From the NCBI RefSeq assembly GCF_000331225.1, contig NZ_ANFY01000003.1, forward strand, positions 62,001 through 126,000: a stretch of 64,000 nt of DNA. The letters run 5' to 3'. Shown here one piece after another: positions 32,947 to 43,036 of this stretch. The position numbers were made by a program, and so were the translations under genes. The notes below the pieces were generated by a model. It had not been told where the DNA came from and did not search any database. It was given only the letters and a program-made list of their open reading frames with translations. This DNA comes from Sandarakinorhabdus sp. AAP62. Lineage in GTDB: Bacteria > Pseudomonadota > Alphaproteobacteria > Sphingomonadales > Sphingomonadaceae. How positions within the stretch are numbered: position 1 is the first letter of the stretch; every line of letters starts with the position of its first letter.

Positions 32947-34016
32947 GCATCGCGCCCGACTTTCTGGGCGAAGCCGCCAGTGACGCGCTGCGGCGCGGTC
33001 GCGCCGTGGGCGTGGGCAGCCTCGCCATCCTCTCGGCCGAACTGGCTGATGCCGATACGCTGGCCGCGCTGGAAAACCGCAGCCGCGCCGGCCTGATCAT
33101 CACGGCGCGTCGCGCCGCCGTGCTCAATCTTGCCAACCAGATTGCCGCCGCCGCGCCCGATCCCGAACCCGTCTGGATGGACCGGCCGGACTGGCTGGAT
33201 CTCGCCGGCAGCCGCGCCGTCGCCGATCCGGTGCTCGATCTGGCCACCCCATTCAAGGGCCCATTCCGCACCCGCGCGCTGGATGGCGATGCTGCGTCGG
33301 CCCGCGCTGCAATTGCCCTGGTGAAACACGCCGGCCTGATCCCCGCCGCCTATGCGGTGCCGCTGGCCGGCGCCGATGTGGCTGTCTCCTGCCCCTCAGA
33401 AGCCGCGCTCGCCCTGCCGCCGGCTGTCGCCCGCGTCCGCATCTCCAGCCGCGCCCGCCTGCCGTTGGCCAGCGCCGAAAACACGCAGGTCGTCGCTTTC
33501 CGCCCCGATGATGGCGGGCCGGAGCATCTCGCGCTGGTGATCGGCAATCCGAACGTGAAACAGCCCGTGCTGGCCCGCCTGCACTCATCCTGCCTCACCG
33601 GCGACGTGCTCGGCAGCCTGAAATGCGATTGCGGGCCGCAGTTGCACGCCGCGCTGGCCGCCATCGCGGCCAACCCCGGCGGCGGCATCCTGCTCTATCT
33701 GCAACAGGAAGGCCGCGGCATCGGACTGCTCAACAAATTGCGCGCCTATGCCCTGCAGGATCAGGGCTGGGACACTGTCGACGCCAATACCCGCCTCGGC
33801 TTCGAACCCGACGAACGCGACTTCAGCCTCGCCGCCGCCATGTTCAAGGCGTTGGGCGTCTCCAACGTCGCGCTGATGACCAACAACCCGCTGAAAGTGG
33901 ACGGGCTGGCTGCCCACGGCTTCACCGTCAGCCGCGTCGCCCACGACATGCCACCCAACCCGCACAATGCCGCCTATCTCGCCACCAAGCGCGACCGGCA
34001 GGGGCATATGCTGTGA
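32943..34016 (+). CDS. ribA: GTP cyclohydrolase II with N-terminal extension
   Basis: 357 residues; the C-terminal 200 carry out the first step of riboflavin synthesis from GTP. The zinc site is SSCLTGDVLGSLKCDCGPQL, with the further motifs LYLQQEGRGIGLLNKLRAYALQD, GFEPDERDF and LMTNNPLKVDGL. The first 150 residues take the place of the RibB domain found in bifunctional RibBA but lack clear dihydroxybutanone-phosphate synthase motifs (no RREGD-like site), so that activity is probably absent. The GTG start overlaps the xth stop, and its own TGA overlaps the GTG of the next gene. Confidence 0.9.
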   Translation: MSIAPDFLGEAASDALRRGRAVGVGSLAILSAELADADTLAALENRSRAGLIITARRAAVLNLANQIAAAAPDPEPVWMDRPDWLDLAGSRAVADPVLDLATPFKGPFRTRALDGDAASARAAIALVKHAGLIPAAYAVPLAGADVAVSCPSEAALALPPAVARVRISSRARLPLASAENTQVVAFRPDDGGPEHLALVIGNPNVKQPVLARLHSSCLTGDVLGSLKCDCGPQLHAALAAIAANPGGGILLYLQQEGRGIGLLNKLRAYALQDQGWDTVDANTRLGFEPDERDFSLAAAMFKALGVSNVALMTNNPLKVDGLAAHGFTVSRVAHDMPPNPHNAAYLATKRDRQGHML

Positions 34017-34525
34017 CCATCTTCCGCGCCAACCCTGCCACCGGCATGGTGAGCGCGTTCGGCGAAACCCACGCCGCCAGCTTCGGCAAGGGCGGCTTCT
34101 GCGCGTGCGCTGACAAACGCGAAGGCGACGGCAAAACCCCCCTCGGCCTCTGGCCCATCCGCGCCGCGCTCCTCCGCCCTGATCGACTGCGCAGCCCCAA
34201 AACCACCCTGCCCTGGCGCTGGCTGCGCCCATGGGACGGCTGGAGCGACGGCCCCACCGATCCAGCCTACAATCGCCCCGTCACCATCCCACACCCCCAC
34301 AGCCACGAATCCCTGTGGCGCGACGACCACGCCTACGACCTCATCCTGGTGCTGGCCCACAACGACACCCCACCCATCCCCGGCCTCGGCAGCGCCATCT
34401 TCTGGCACGTCCGCCAACCCGATGGCCGCCCCACCGAAGGCTGCGTGGCGATGGAACGGGACGTGCTGGCGCGCTGGCTGGAGGCAATGGCGCCGGGAGA
34501 TGCGATCACGATTTCAGTGGAGTAG
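34013..34525 (+). CDS. L,D-transpeptidase (YkuD) family protein
   Basis: 170 residues from the GTG that overlaps the ribA stop. The YkuD core is visible as GKGGFCACADKREGDGKTPLGLWPI near the N-terminus, LILVLAHNDTPP, and the active-site region IFWHVRQPDGRPTEGCVAMERD, where Cys in EGCV is the nucleophile and the preceding His its partner; the usual S-H/D-G-C is T-E-G-C here. No signal peptide is apparent with this start. It presumably cross-links or hydrolyses cell-wall peptides if exported. Confidence 0.82.
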   Translation: MTIFRANPATGMVSAFGETHAASFGKGGFCACADKREGDGKTPLGLWPIRAALLRPDRLRSPKTTLPWRWLRPWDGWSDGPTDPAYNRPVTIPHPHSHESLWRDDHAYDLILVLAHNDTPPIPGLGSAIFWHVRQPDGRPTEGCVAMERDVLARWLEAMAPGDAITISVE

Positions 34526-34532
34526 AAAGCAA

Positions 34533-34573
34533 GCCTCCGGCGGGCAGGGCCTGAGGCCCTGCACCTACTTTCG
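34533..34573 (+). repeat. REP-A repeat, 3' of the L,D-transpeptidase gene
   Basis: Begins 7 nt after the stop, in sense orientation. The hairpin is GCAGGGCCT/AGGCCCTGC and the tail CACCTACTTTCGATTCTGG. Terminator-like. Confidence 0.9.
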
Positions 34574-34644
34574 ATTCTGGATGGCGCTTCGACTGAGAAG
34601 GACGCGCGCAAGCTGTTGCAGTTGCGACACCATGCCGGCCCCAG

Positions 34645-34685
34645 ATGTCATTTGCGACATGGCGGTTACCGTTATATGACATAAC
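34645..34685. promoter_or_regulatory. Two inverted repeats just upstream of the alpha/beta hydrolase start
   Basis: ATGTC-ATTTGC-GACAT at 34645-34660 and GTTAT-ATGAC-ATAAC at 34671-34685 lie one helical turn apart and directly before the ATG at 34687. The stretch is AT-rich against a GC-rich background. They could be operator half-sites overlapping the promoter or ribosome site. Confidence 0.35.
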
Positions 34686-34686
34686 G

Positions 34687-35391
34687 ATGACAGCTTTCGC
34701 CGAATCCATCCGCCCACCTTCCAAACTGCTGTGGGCTGCCGAATTGCCGCGCGCCGCCTGGACCGTGATGAACCTGCCGCGCCACAAAAAGGTGCTGCGC
34801 AGCGAACAGTGCGGTGACGGCCGCCCGGTGATGCTGCTGCCCGGCCTGATGCAGGGGGAGCGGGCGTTTTTCCCGCTGCAACGTTTCCTGCGGGAGCGTG
34901 GCTACCAGGCGCACAGCTGGGGTTTGGGCCGCAACTTTGGCGCGCGAACAACCGGCGCCCAGGCCGAACAACTGATCGAACGCCTCGAAGCAATCGCCGC
35001 CACAGACGGCCCGGTGACCCTGATCGGCGTCAGCCTCGGCGGCATGATTGCGCGCCTCGTCGCCCAGCGCCGGCCCGATCTGGTGCGCGAAGTCATCACC
35101 ATCAGCGCGCCTTTCGCCGGCAGCGGCAAGGCCACCAACGTCTGGCGCTTCTTCGAATGGTTCACCGGCGAACGGCTCGATGATCCGGCGGTCGCCGCCC
35201 GCAGCGCCGAAATCGCCGCCCCCCTCTCCGTCCCCAGCACCGCCATCTGGAGCCAATCCGATGGCCTCGTTGCGGGCGAAATCTGCCGCGACAACCACGG
35301 CCGTTCGATCGAGATCAGCAGCAGCCACCTGGGCGTGCAGATCCGGCCCGACGTGTTCCTGGCGGTTGCCGACGTTCTGGAAGGGCGCTGA
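34687..35391 (+). CDS. Alpha/beta-fold hydrolase
   Basis: A 234-residue hydrolase of the lipase/PGAP1-like type. It has VMLLPGLMQGERAF (oxyanion region), the nucleophile elbow GVSLGG (about residues 116-121), ISAPFAGSG, an Asp region SQSDGLVAGE and a late His in SSSHLGV. Start ATG 34687 directly behind an AT-rich palindromic region; the longer frame from 34645 is unlikely. The substrate is unknown. Confidence 0.85.
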   Translation: MTAFAESIRPPSKLLWAAELPRAAWTVMNLPRHKKVLRSEQCGDGRPVMLLPGLMQGERAFFPLQRFLRERGYQAHSWGLGRNFGARTTGAQAEQLIERLEAIAATDGPVTLIGVSLGGMIARLVAQRRPDLVREVITISAPFAGSGKATNVWRFFEWFTGERLDDPAVAARSAEIAAPLSVPSTAIWSQSDGLVAGEICRDNHGRSIEISSSHLGVQIRPDVFLAVADVLEGR

Positions 35392-35407
35392 GCAAGGGCT
35401 TGGCCAT

Positions 35408-35641
35408 GCCTCCGGCGGGCAGGGGCTGAGCCCCTGCACCCACTTTCGTTTCTGGCCAGTCCAGCAAATTCAAGATGATGTCATGCTGGCGCAGGCCAGC
35501 ATCCATCGTGCCGTCGAGTGCAATTGGGGGTGAATCCCTTGACCACCGTGGATGCTGGCCTGCGCCAGCATGACGTGGACTATTGGTGCAACAGCGCCTG
35601 AAAGATCGGGGGCAGGGTCTGCGACCCTGCCCGCCGGAGGC
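35408..35641. repeat. Composite element 1: REP-A / REP-B pair / REP-A
   Basis: Outer REP-A arms at 35408-35448 and 35601-35641 (inverted) enclose REP-B units at 35481-35505 and 35549-35573 (inverted, 43-nt loop). The left arm starts 16 nt after the hydrolase stop and the right arm starts 6 nt after the stop of the convergent S10 peptidase, so each arm can terminate one of the two genes. Confidence 0.92.
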
Positions 35642-35647
35642 CCCGTC

Positions 35648-37174
35648 TTACTTCAACGCCTCATCATACCAGGCCGCCACGTCATCCCGCATCTTGGCCA
35701 GTTCCGATTCCGCCAGATAGATCATGTGGCCCGACTGATAATAGGTGAACTTGATATTCCGGTTCAGATCGGCGGGCAGCAGCATGTGGCTGGCGTCGAA
35801 TTCGGCGCCATAGAAGGGCGTTGCCATATCGTAATAGCCGTTGAGGAACAGCACTTTCAGTTTCGGATTGGCGCGCATGGTGAAGGCGAGGTCGACGGCG
35901 GTGTTGGGCGTGGTTTGCACGCCGCCGCGCGGTGGGCGGTGCGACCAGTCCCAGCTATACCCCGGCTCGCGGGCGGAGAGCTTGTAGGGCAGGTCGGTCT
36001 TCACGCCGAGCGTCTTCACCGCATAATCGTGGAAAGCGGAAATGTAGGCGCCAGTGATGGCGGTGGAGGCGGGGTCTTCATCCGGGCTGTCGGCGTTGAG
36101 ATCGGTGGGCGGCAGCGTGTAGCGCGTGTCGAGCCGGCCGATGGAGAGCCCGCGGGTGCGCAGCAGCTCGGTCATGAAATGCTGCAGGTCCACACGCAGG
36201 TTGGCTCGCTTGAGGAAGTCAACCGAGAGCCCGGTATAGGCGTTCATCTGGCGGGCGACGGCATCCTTTTCGGCATCGGAAATGCTGCTGCCCTTGGCCA
36301 GCGCGGCGGCATAGGGCCCGGCCACGAAACCGCGCACTTCGTTCACGAAGGCGTCGAGATCGGCCGGCTTCTGGCCCGGCAGCGTGCCGTGATACCAGGC
36401 GGTGGCGGCATAGCCGGGGAACAGCACCATGTGGTTCTGATCATAGCCGGCCTGGCGCACGCCATAGTTCATGATGGTGGACAGCAGCGCGACGCCGTGC
36501 AGCGACAACCCGCGCTCCTCCAGCATCCGCGCCACCACGCCGGAGCGCAGCGTGCCATAGGATTCGCCGAGAATGAACTTGGGCGACTTCCAGCGGTTGT
36601 TCTTGCTCACGTAACGCATGATCGCGCGGGCAAAAGCATCGGCATCCTGATCGACGCCGTTGAAATCCTTGCCCGTCTTGTCCCCCAGTGGCCGTGACCA
36701 GCCGGCGCCCATGGCATCGATGAAGACGATATCGGTCTTGTCGAGCAGGCTCCACGGGTTCTGGGTGACGCTATACTGATCGGGCGTCACGTACACCGGC
36801 TTGTCGGTCTTCACGCGCACCGGGCCAAAGCTGCCCATGTGCAGCCAGATCGTCGCCGAGCCGGGGCCGCCGTTATAGAAGAAGGTGACCGGCCGGTTGG
36901 CCTCGCCGGTAGTGTAGGCGGTGTAGAACAGGCTGCCGGTGGGCCGGGCGTTGTCATCCCGGATGGTCAGCGTGCCGGCGGTGGCGGTGTAGGCGACGGC
37001 CTTGCCCTTGATGCTGACGCTGCCCTTCGACACGAACGCCTGCTCCTCCACCGGCGCGCGGGCGGTGGCGGCTCCGGCTTCGGCGATCATGGCATCGCGC
37101 GGCGACTGGCGCTTTTCCTGCGCGATGGCAGGCGCTGCGATTGCGGTCAACAGCAGTGCAGTCACGAGTTTCAT
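35648..37174 (-). CDS. S10 family serine carboxypeptidase
   Basis: A 508-residue exported peptidase. The ATG at 37174 follows AGAGGGA by 7 nt and gives a signal peptide MKLVTALLLTAIAAPAIAQ. Landmarks of the S10 alpha/beta-hydrolase fold are FFYNGGPGSATIWLHMGSFGP (oxyanion hole), FIDAMGAGWSRPLG, the nucleophile GESYGT (about residues 206-211), the late Asp region NGYYDMATPFYG and the final His in YQSGHMIYL. It likely trims C-terminal residues of peptides in the periplasm. Confidence 0.92.
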   Translation of the reverse strand: MKLVTALLLTAIAAPAIAQEKRQSPRDAMIAEAGAATARAPVEEQAFVSKGSVSIKGKAVAYTATAGTLTIRDDNARPTGSLFYTAYTTGEANRPVTFFYNGGPGSATIWLHMGSFGPVRVKTDKPVYVTPDQYSVTQNPWSLLDKTDIVFIDAMGAGWSRPLGDKTGKDFNGVDQDADAFARAIMRYVSKNNRWKSPKFILGESYGTLRSGVVARMLEERGLSLHGVALLSTIMNYGVRQAGYDQNHMVLFPGYAATAWYHGTLPGQKPADLDAFVNEVRGFVAGPYAAALAKGSSISDAEKDAVARQMNAYTGLSVDFLKRANLRVDLQHFMTELLRTRGLSIGRLDTRYTLPPTDLNADSPDEDPASTAITGAYISAFHDYAVKTLGVKTDLPYKLSAREPGYSWDWSHRPPRGGVQTTPNTAVDLAFTMRANPKLKVLFLNGYYDMATPFYGAEFDASHMLLPADLNRNIKFTYYQSGHMIYLAESELAKMRDDVAAWYDEALK

Positions 37175-37246
37175 CGACAATCCCTCTTTGCAATTCATGG
37201 TGTTCAGCAGCAGAAAAGCGCCCGCATCGTCAAGCGCGCCTGAAAA

Positions 37247-37281
37247 CGAAAGTGGGTGCTCAGCCCCTGCCCGCCGGAGGC
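37247..37281 (-). repeat. Truncated REP-A repeat, 3' of rnr
   Basis: A copy starting one base from the rnr stop in sense orientation, but missing six bases (one arm of the hairpin) compared with the full-length element. The stem is therefore broken and terminator function is doubtful. Confidence 0.85.
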
Positions 37282-37282
37282 A

Positions 37283-39502
37283 TCACCTTCTTCCCTTTCT
37301 GATCCCCGGCGGCACGCGTGATTTGCCCGGTCGGGGCGTGAACCCGCGCGGCCTTGTGCGATCCCGACGCGGGCCGCCGCGGCTGCCGCCTTCGGGTAAT
37401 TCAAAGCGCAACGCGCCAGTGATCGGGCTGGCTTCGGCAAGGCGCAACTCCATCCGCTGGCCGACGGCATAGCGCGTGCCGGTCTGGATGCCTTCCAGGA
37501 TGCGCGCGTCCTCGTCGAACACGAAGCGTTCCTCGCCCAGCGTCGAGACCGGCACCAGCCCGTCGCCTCCCAGCCCTTCCACGGTGGCAAAGAAGCCGAA
37601 TTTGGCGACGCCAGTGATGCGTGTTTGCACGATCTCGCCGACCTTGGTGGAGAGGAAGGCGGCGACATAACGATCGATGGTGTCGCGTTCGGCTTCCATC
37701 GCGCGACGTTCGGTCATGCTGATGTGATCGGCGGTCTTGTCGAGGCCCTTTTCCTCTTCCTTGTGCAGCGCGCCGTCGCCCAGCCGCCAGGCGGCGACCA
37801 GGCTGCGGTGCACGACCAGATCGGCATAGCGTCGGATCGGCGAGGTGAAGTGGGCGTAACTGCCCAGGCTGAGCCCGAAGTGGCCGACATTGGCCGGCGA
37901 ATAATAGGCCTGGGTCTGGGTGCGCAGCACCTGTTCGGTCACCTGCTCGTAATTCTCGCCGTCCTTGGCGCGGGCGAGGATGCGGTTGAACACCGCCGGC
38001 TTCGCCACCTGCCCCAGCGCGATGTTCTGGCCCAGCGTTTCCAGATAATCGCGCAGCGCCACGATCTTTTCGCGGCTGGGTGCCTCGTGGCAGCGGAAGA
38101 TGCAGCCGGCCTTCTTCTTCTCCAGCGCCTTGGCCGCCGCAACGTTGGCGGCGATCATGTAATCCTCGATCACCCGGTGCGCCGTCAGATGCTCGCGGAT
38201 GGAAATGCCGGCGATGCGGCCGGCTTCATCCAGAACCACGCGCTTTTCCGGCAGCTCCAGCTCCAGCGGCTCGCGGTGGGCGCGGGCCTTGGCCAAAGCG
38301 CCCCACGCCGCCCACAAGGGTTGCAGCACGTGCAGCCATTCGCCCGCGCCTGCGTCCATCGTCGCCTGCGCTTCCTCATAGGCGATGTTGGCAACACAGC
38401 GGATGACGGCCCGGGTGAAGCGCCAATCGAGCAATCTGCCTTCCGGATCGATGTGCAGATGGCAGGCCAGCACGGCGCGGTCTTCATTCTCGACCAGGCT
38501 GCAGACATGCGCCGACAGCACTTCCGGCAGCATCGGCACGACGCGGTCGGGGAAATAGACGCTGTTGCCACGGCTGCGGGCCGAACGGTCGAGCGCGGTG
38601 CCGGGGCGGACGTAGAACGACACGTCTGCAATGGCGACGATGGCGCGAAAGTGCCCCGGCTTCTCGTCATCGGGTGCCGCCCACACCGCATCGTCATGGT
38701 CGCGCGCGTCGGCGGGATCGATGGTGAGGAACGGCAGTGCGCGCAGATCCTCACGCTCGCCCAATGATTGCCGGGCCATGCGTTCCGCCTCGTCCAGAGT
38801 GGACTCATCGAAGCGGTTGGGGATGCCCTTGGCGTGGATGGCGATCAGGCTGAACGATTTGGGCTGGAACGGATCGCCCAGCACTTCCACCACCCGGCCA
38901 TATTGGCGGGGCGGGCGCCCGCTGGGTTCGGCCAGCACCAGATCACCGGGCTGGCCGTCGCCGGGATCATTGATGGCCAGGTCGGTGCGGGCTTTCTTGT
39001 CCACTGGCACCAGCCGCCAACCAAGCGCCTCCTTGCGCAGGATGCCGAGCACATATTCTTCGGATTTGGCCAGCGCCTTCATCGGGAAGGCGAGGATGCC
39101 GCTGCCCTGCTCCTCGATGCGCGCCAGCAGCCGATCACCCAGCGCAAAGGCCGCGCGCTTGCGGCCTTCGATGACGCGCAGGCGCGGCGGCGGTGTGGCA
39201 TGTTCCCAGCGATCGGGCACGGCAATCGCCACGCCATCGGCGACATCACAGATGCGGACGACGGTGACTTTCGGCAGGCCACCACCCTTGTGCAGATTGC
39301 GCCCCGGGCCGGTTTCCAGCTCGCCGGCCTCCATCATCTCCTTCAGCAACGCCTTCAGCGCGATCTTGTCCTGCGCGTGCAGGCCGAACGCCTTGGCGAT
39401 CTCGCGCTTGCCAACGCTGGTTTTCTGGGTGGCGATGAAATCCAATATGGCTTGCCGATCGGGCAGGCCGGGATGGGGCTTGTGGCGGGGGATGCGGGGC
39501 AT
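37283..39502 (-). CDS. rnr: Ribonuclease R
   Basis: A 739-residue 3'-5' exoribonuclease of the RNB family. The start MPRIPRHKPHPGLPD at 39502 is chosen; the open frame to 39733 runs through a repeat and is non-coding. Order: N-terminal winged helix, cold-shock domains, the RNB catalytic segment with FLTIDPADARDHDDAVWA (metal-binding Asps), HFTSPIRRYADLVVHR, then an S1 domain (VGEIVQTRITGVAKFGFFATVEGLGGDGLVPVS) and a basic Arg/Gly-rich tail. It degrades structured RNA and takes part in RNA quality control. Confidence 0.95.
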   Translation of the reverse strand: MPRIPRHKPHPGLPDRQAILDFIATQKTSVGKREIAKAFGLHAQDKIALKALLKEMMEAGELETGPGRNLHKGGGLPKVTVVRICDVADGVAIAVPDRWEHATPPPRLRVIEGRKRAAFALGDRLLARIEEQGSGILAFPMKALAKSEEYVLGILRKEALGWRLVPVDKKARTDLAINDPGDGQPGDLVLAEPSGRPPRQYGRVVEVLGDPFQPKSFSLIAIHAKGIPNRFDESTLDEAERMARQSLGEREDLRALPFLTIDPADARDHDDAVWAAPDDEKPGHFRAIVAIADVSFYVRPGTALDRSARSRGNSVYFPDRVVPMLPEVLSAHVCSLVENEDRAVLACHLHIDPEGRLLDWRFTRAVIRCVANIAYEEAQATMDAGAGEWLHVLQPLWAAWGALAKARAHREPLELELPEKRVVLDEAGRIAGISIREHLTAHRVIEDYMIAANVAAAKALEKKKAGCIFRCHEAPSREKIVALRDYLETLGQNIALGQVAKPAVFNRILARAKDGENYEQVTEQVLRTQTQAYYSPANVGHFGLSLGSYAHFTSPIRRYADLVVHRSLVAAWRLGDGALHKEEEKGLDKTADHISMTERRAMEAERDTIDRYVAAFLSTKVGEIVQTRITGVAKFGFFATVEGLGGDGLVPVSTLGEERFVFDEDARILEGIQTGTRYAVGQRMELRLAEASPITGALRFELPEGGSRGGPRRDRTRPRGFTPRPGKSRVPPGIRKGRR

Positions 39503-39556
39503 GGCGGCACCATGGGCGTTTGGGGCAGGTCGGGCAAGGGTGGCGCTTGCGGCGAG

Positions 39557-39645
39557 AACCCTCCCCCGGCCCCTCCCTTGCAGGGAGGGGAGAAACAAGA
39601 GCCGTCTCCCGTCCCTGCTTCCAGGGAGGGGTTGGGGGAGGGTTG
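39557..39645. repeat. C/G-rich long inverted repeat between rnr and the ABC exporter gene
   Basis: AACCCTCCCCCGGCCCCTCC-type at 39557-39578 pairs with AGGGAGGGGTTGGGGGAGGG-type at 39624-39645, and each arm has its own small hairpin (CCCTCCCTTGCAGGGAGGGG and CCCTGCTTCCAGGGAGGGG). A related half copy occurs at 56584-56617, so it belongs to a dispersed family. It lies in the divergent 225-bp gap upstream of both genes. Confidence 0.85.
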
Positions 39646-39727
39646 CTTCTTTCTGGTGCGCAAGACCCAAGCCTTGGGACAAACCATCCCATTGCCCCAC
39701 CCGCCCCGCCGGCCCATATGAACCGCA

Positions 39728-41554
<1,827 letters not shown>

Positions 41555-41562
41555 AACAAATC

Positions 41563-41590
41563 GGGGGCCGGCTCTGGTGAGCCGGCCCCC
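41563..41590 (-). terminator. Intrinsic terminator of the fasciclin gene (shared convergent gap)
   Basis: A perfect 12-bp stem GGGGGCCGGCTC/GAGCCGGCCCCC with a TGGT loop. On the minus strand it is followed by GATTTGTTT, matching a terminator for the fasciclin gene; on the plus strand, 9 nt after the exporter stop, the tail is not T-rich. Confidence 0.8.
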
Positions 41591-41614
41591 GTGGATACGC
41601 AACCAACGATACGC

Positions 41615-42166
41615 TTACGGCAGCACCACCGCGTCAACCACGTGGATGACGCCGTTGGACTGGATCACATCGGCCTGGCGGACATGGCTCATGCCGCCCT
41701 TGGCATCACGCAGCATCACCAGATTGCCCATCATCGAGGCGGTCAGCTTGCCGCCTTGCACCGTGGTCAGCTCGGCCTTGCCGCCGCCGGCCTTGATGGC
41801 ATTCACCACATCAGCGGCGGTGAACTTGCCGGCCACCACGTGATAGGTGAGCACGGCGGTGAGCGTGGCCTTGTTTTCCGGCTTCAGCAGGGTTTCCACC
41901 GTGCCGGCCGGCAGCTTGGCAAAGGCGGCGTTGGTGGGGGCGAACACGGTGAACGGGCCCGCGCTCTTCAACGTGGCGACCAGGCCGGCGGCCTTCACGG
42001 CGGCCACCAGCGTGGTGTGATCAGCCGAGTTCACGGCGTTATCGATGATATCCTTGGTCGGCAGCATGGCGGCGCCGCCAACGATCGGCTGCGCGCTGGC
42101 CATGGGGGAAAGGCCAGCGGCTGCCATGGCGAACAGAGCAGCGCGCAGTGTGTTACGGGAAGTCAT
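41615..42166 (-). CDS. Secreted fasciclin (FAS1) domain protein
   Basis: 183 residues. ATG 42166 follows GGAG by 5 nt; the in-frame GTG at 42172 overlaps that site. Signal peptide (ALFAMAAAGLSPMASA), then one FAS1 domain: ADHTTLVAAVKAAGLVATLKSAGPFTVFAPTNAAF (H1 region), LTYHVVAGKFTAADVV and the C-terminal DVIQSNGVIHVVDAVVLP (H2). Such proteins mediate adhesion. It sits directly behind the sigma/anti-sigma pair, the same association as SigK-RskA with the FAS1 proteins MPT70/MPT83 in mycobacteria, so control by that sigma factor is likely. Confidence 0.9.
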   Translation of the reverse strand: MTSRNTLRAALFAMAAAGLSPMASAQPIVGGAAMLPTKDIIDNAVNSADHTTLVAAVKAAGLVATLKSAGPFTVFAPTNAAFAKLPAGTVETLLKPENKATLTAVLTYHVVAGKFTAADVVNAIKAGGGKAELTTVQGGKLTASMMGNLVMLRDAKGGMSHVRQADVIQSNGVIHVVDAVVLP

Positions 42167-42277
42167 GGACACTCCATCTTGACATCAGGGCCGCCGGAAT
42201 AGGCGGCTCCTTCATCTACGCGAGATGGGTGACAGCGTTGCGCTCACCAGTGCCGCTGCGACGAAATGGGCCAGAGA

Positions 42278-43036
42278 TCAGGCCGCTGCCAATTTGCCCG
42301 TGGCAATCACCGGCCCGGTGGGCGCACCCGTGGGTGAGCCGCCGGTCGGTTCGATGGAAATGGCCAGGATCGAACCGGGCTTCAGCCCGGCCAGCCGTTC
42401 GCGCGGGATGGTCTGGCTGCGACCGGCGGCAATATCGATCACGCCCAGTGATCGCGGCGGGTTCTGGCCCTCGATCACCCACAGTTCCGGCACCTTGCCG
42501 GTGGTGGTATCATCGCTGGCGGCAACCGGCGCAAAACGCACCTGGCCGCTGGCCGGATCATAGGCCGCCGCGATCAGCGGCTTGCCTGTCGCATCGGCCA
42601 GGGTCGCCACCAGCGCCGGGCCATTGGCCACCATGGCCGGAACCGCGGGACCGACGCTGCCCGGCTGCACCAGCAGCGCCACGGCAACCGCCGCCAGTAC
42701 CGGTCCGCCGAGGCCCAGCATGCGCCAAAGATTGAGATTGTCCCACCAGCTGGCTTTCGCTGCCGGCCCGGCGGCACGGCGCGGCAGCGGCGTCACCTCG
42801 GCAGCAATGGCAGCCCAGACGGACGGCGGCGGCGCGATGCCCGGCGTCGTGTCGTCCAGCGGCGACAACAGCTGCTGCCAGCGTTCGACGGCGGCACGGA
42901 AATCGGGGTCGCTCAAGCTGCGCAGCTCGGCGGCCTTGCGCTCGGCCCGGCTGCCGCCGCCCAGCGCATAATCCATCGCCTGCGCTTCCAACTCGGTCAG
43001 CCCATCAAGGCCGTTCTGATCGGGGCTCTGGCTCAT
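42278..43036 (-). CDS. Anti-sigma factor, RskA family
   Basis: 252 residues. The N-terminal cytoplasmic part (LTELEAQAMDYALGG... VERWQQLLSPLDDTTP) is the sigma-binding helix bundle. One membrane segment (MLGLGGPVLAAVAVALLVQ, about residues 109-128) follows, then the periplasmic RskA/K domain (LVATLADATGKPLIAAAYDPASGQVRFAPV, VPELWVIEG, RLAGLKPGSILAISIEPTGGSPTGAPTGPVI), whose final GGSPTG-P motif is characteristic. It should hold the upstream sigma factor inactive at the inner membrane until regulated proteolysis. It overlaps the sigma gene by 4 bp. Confidence 0.92.
   Translation of the reverse strand: MSQSPDQNGLDGLTELEAQAMDYALGGGSRAERKAAELRSLSDPDFRAAVERWQQLLSPLDDTTPGIAPPPSVWAAIAAEVTPLPRRAAGPAAKASWWDNLNLWRMLGLGGPVLAAVAVALLVQPGSVGPAVPAMVANGPALVATLADATGKPLIAAAYDPASGQVRFAPVAASDDTTTGKVPELWVIEGQNPPRSLGVIDIAAGRSQTIPRERLAGLKPGSILAISIEPTGGSPTGAPTGPVIATGKLAAA

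Noticed and set aside
32943-33400. N-terminal part of RibA as a RibB (dihydroxybutanone-phosphate synthase) domain
   Set aside because: The expected acidic catalytic motifs are not visible, so I do not call a bifunctional RibBA.
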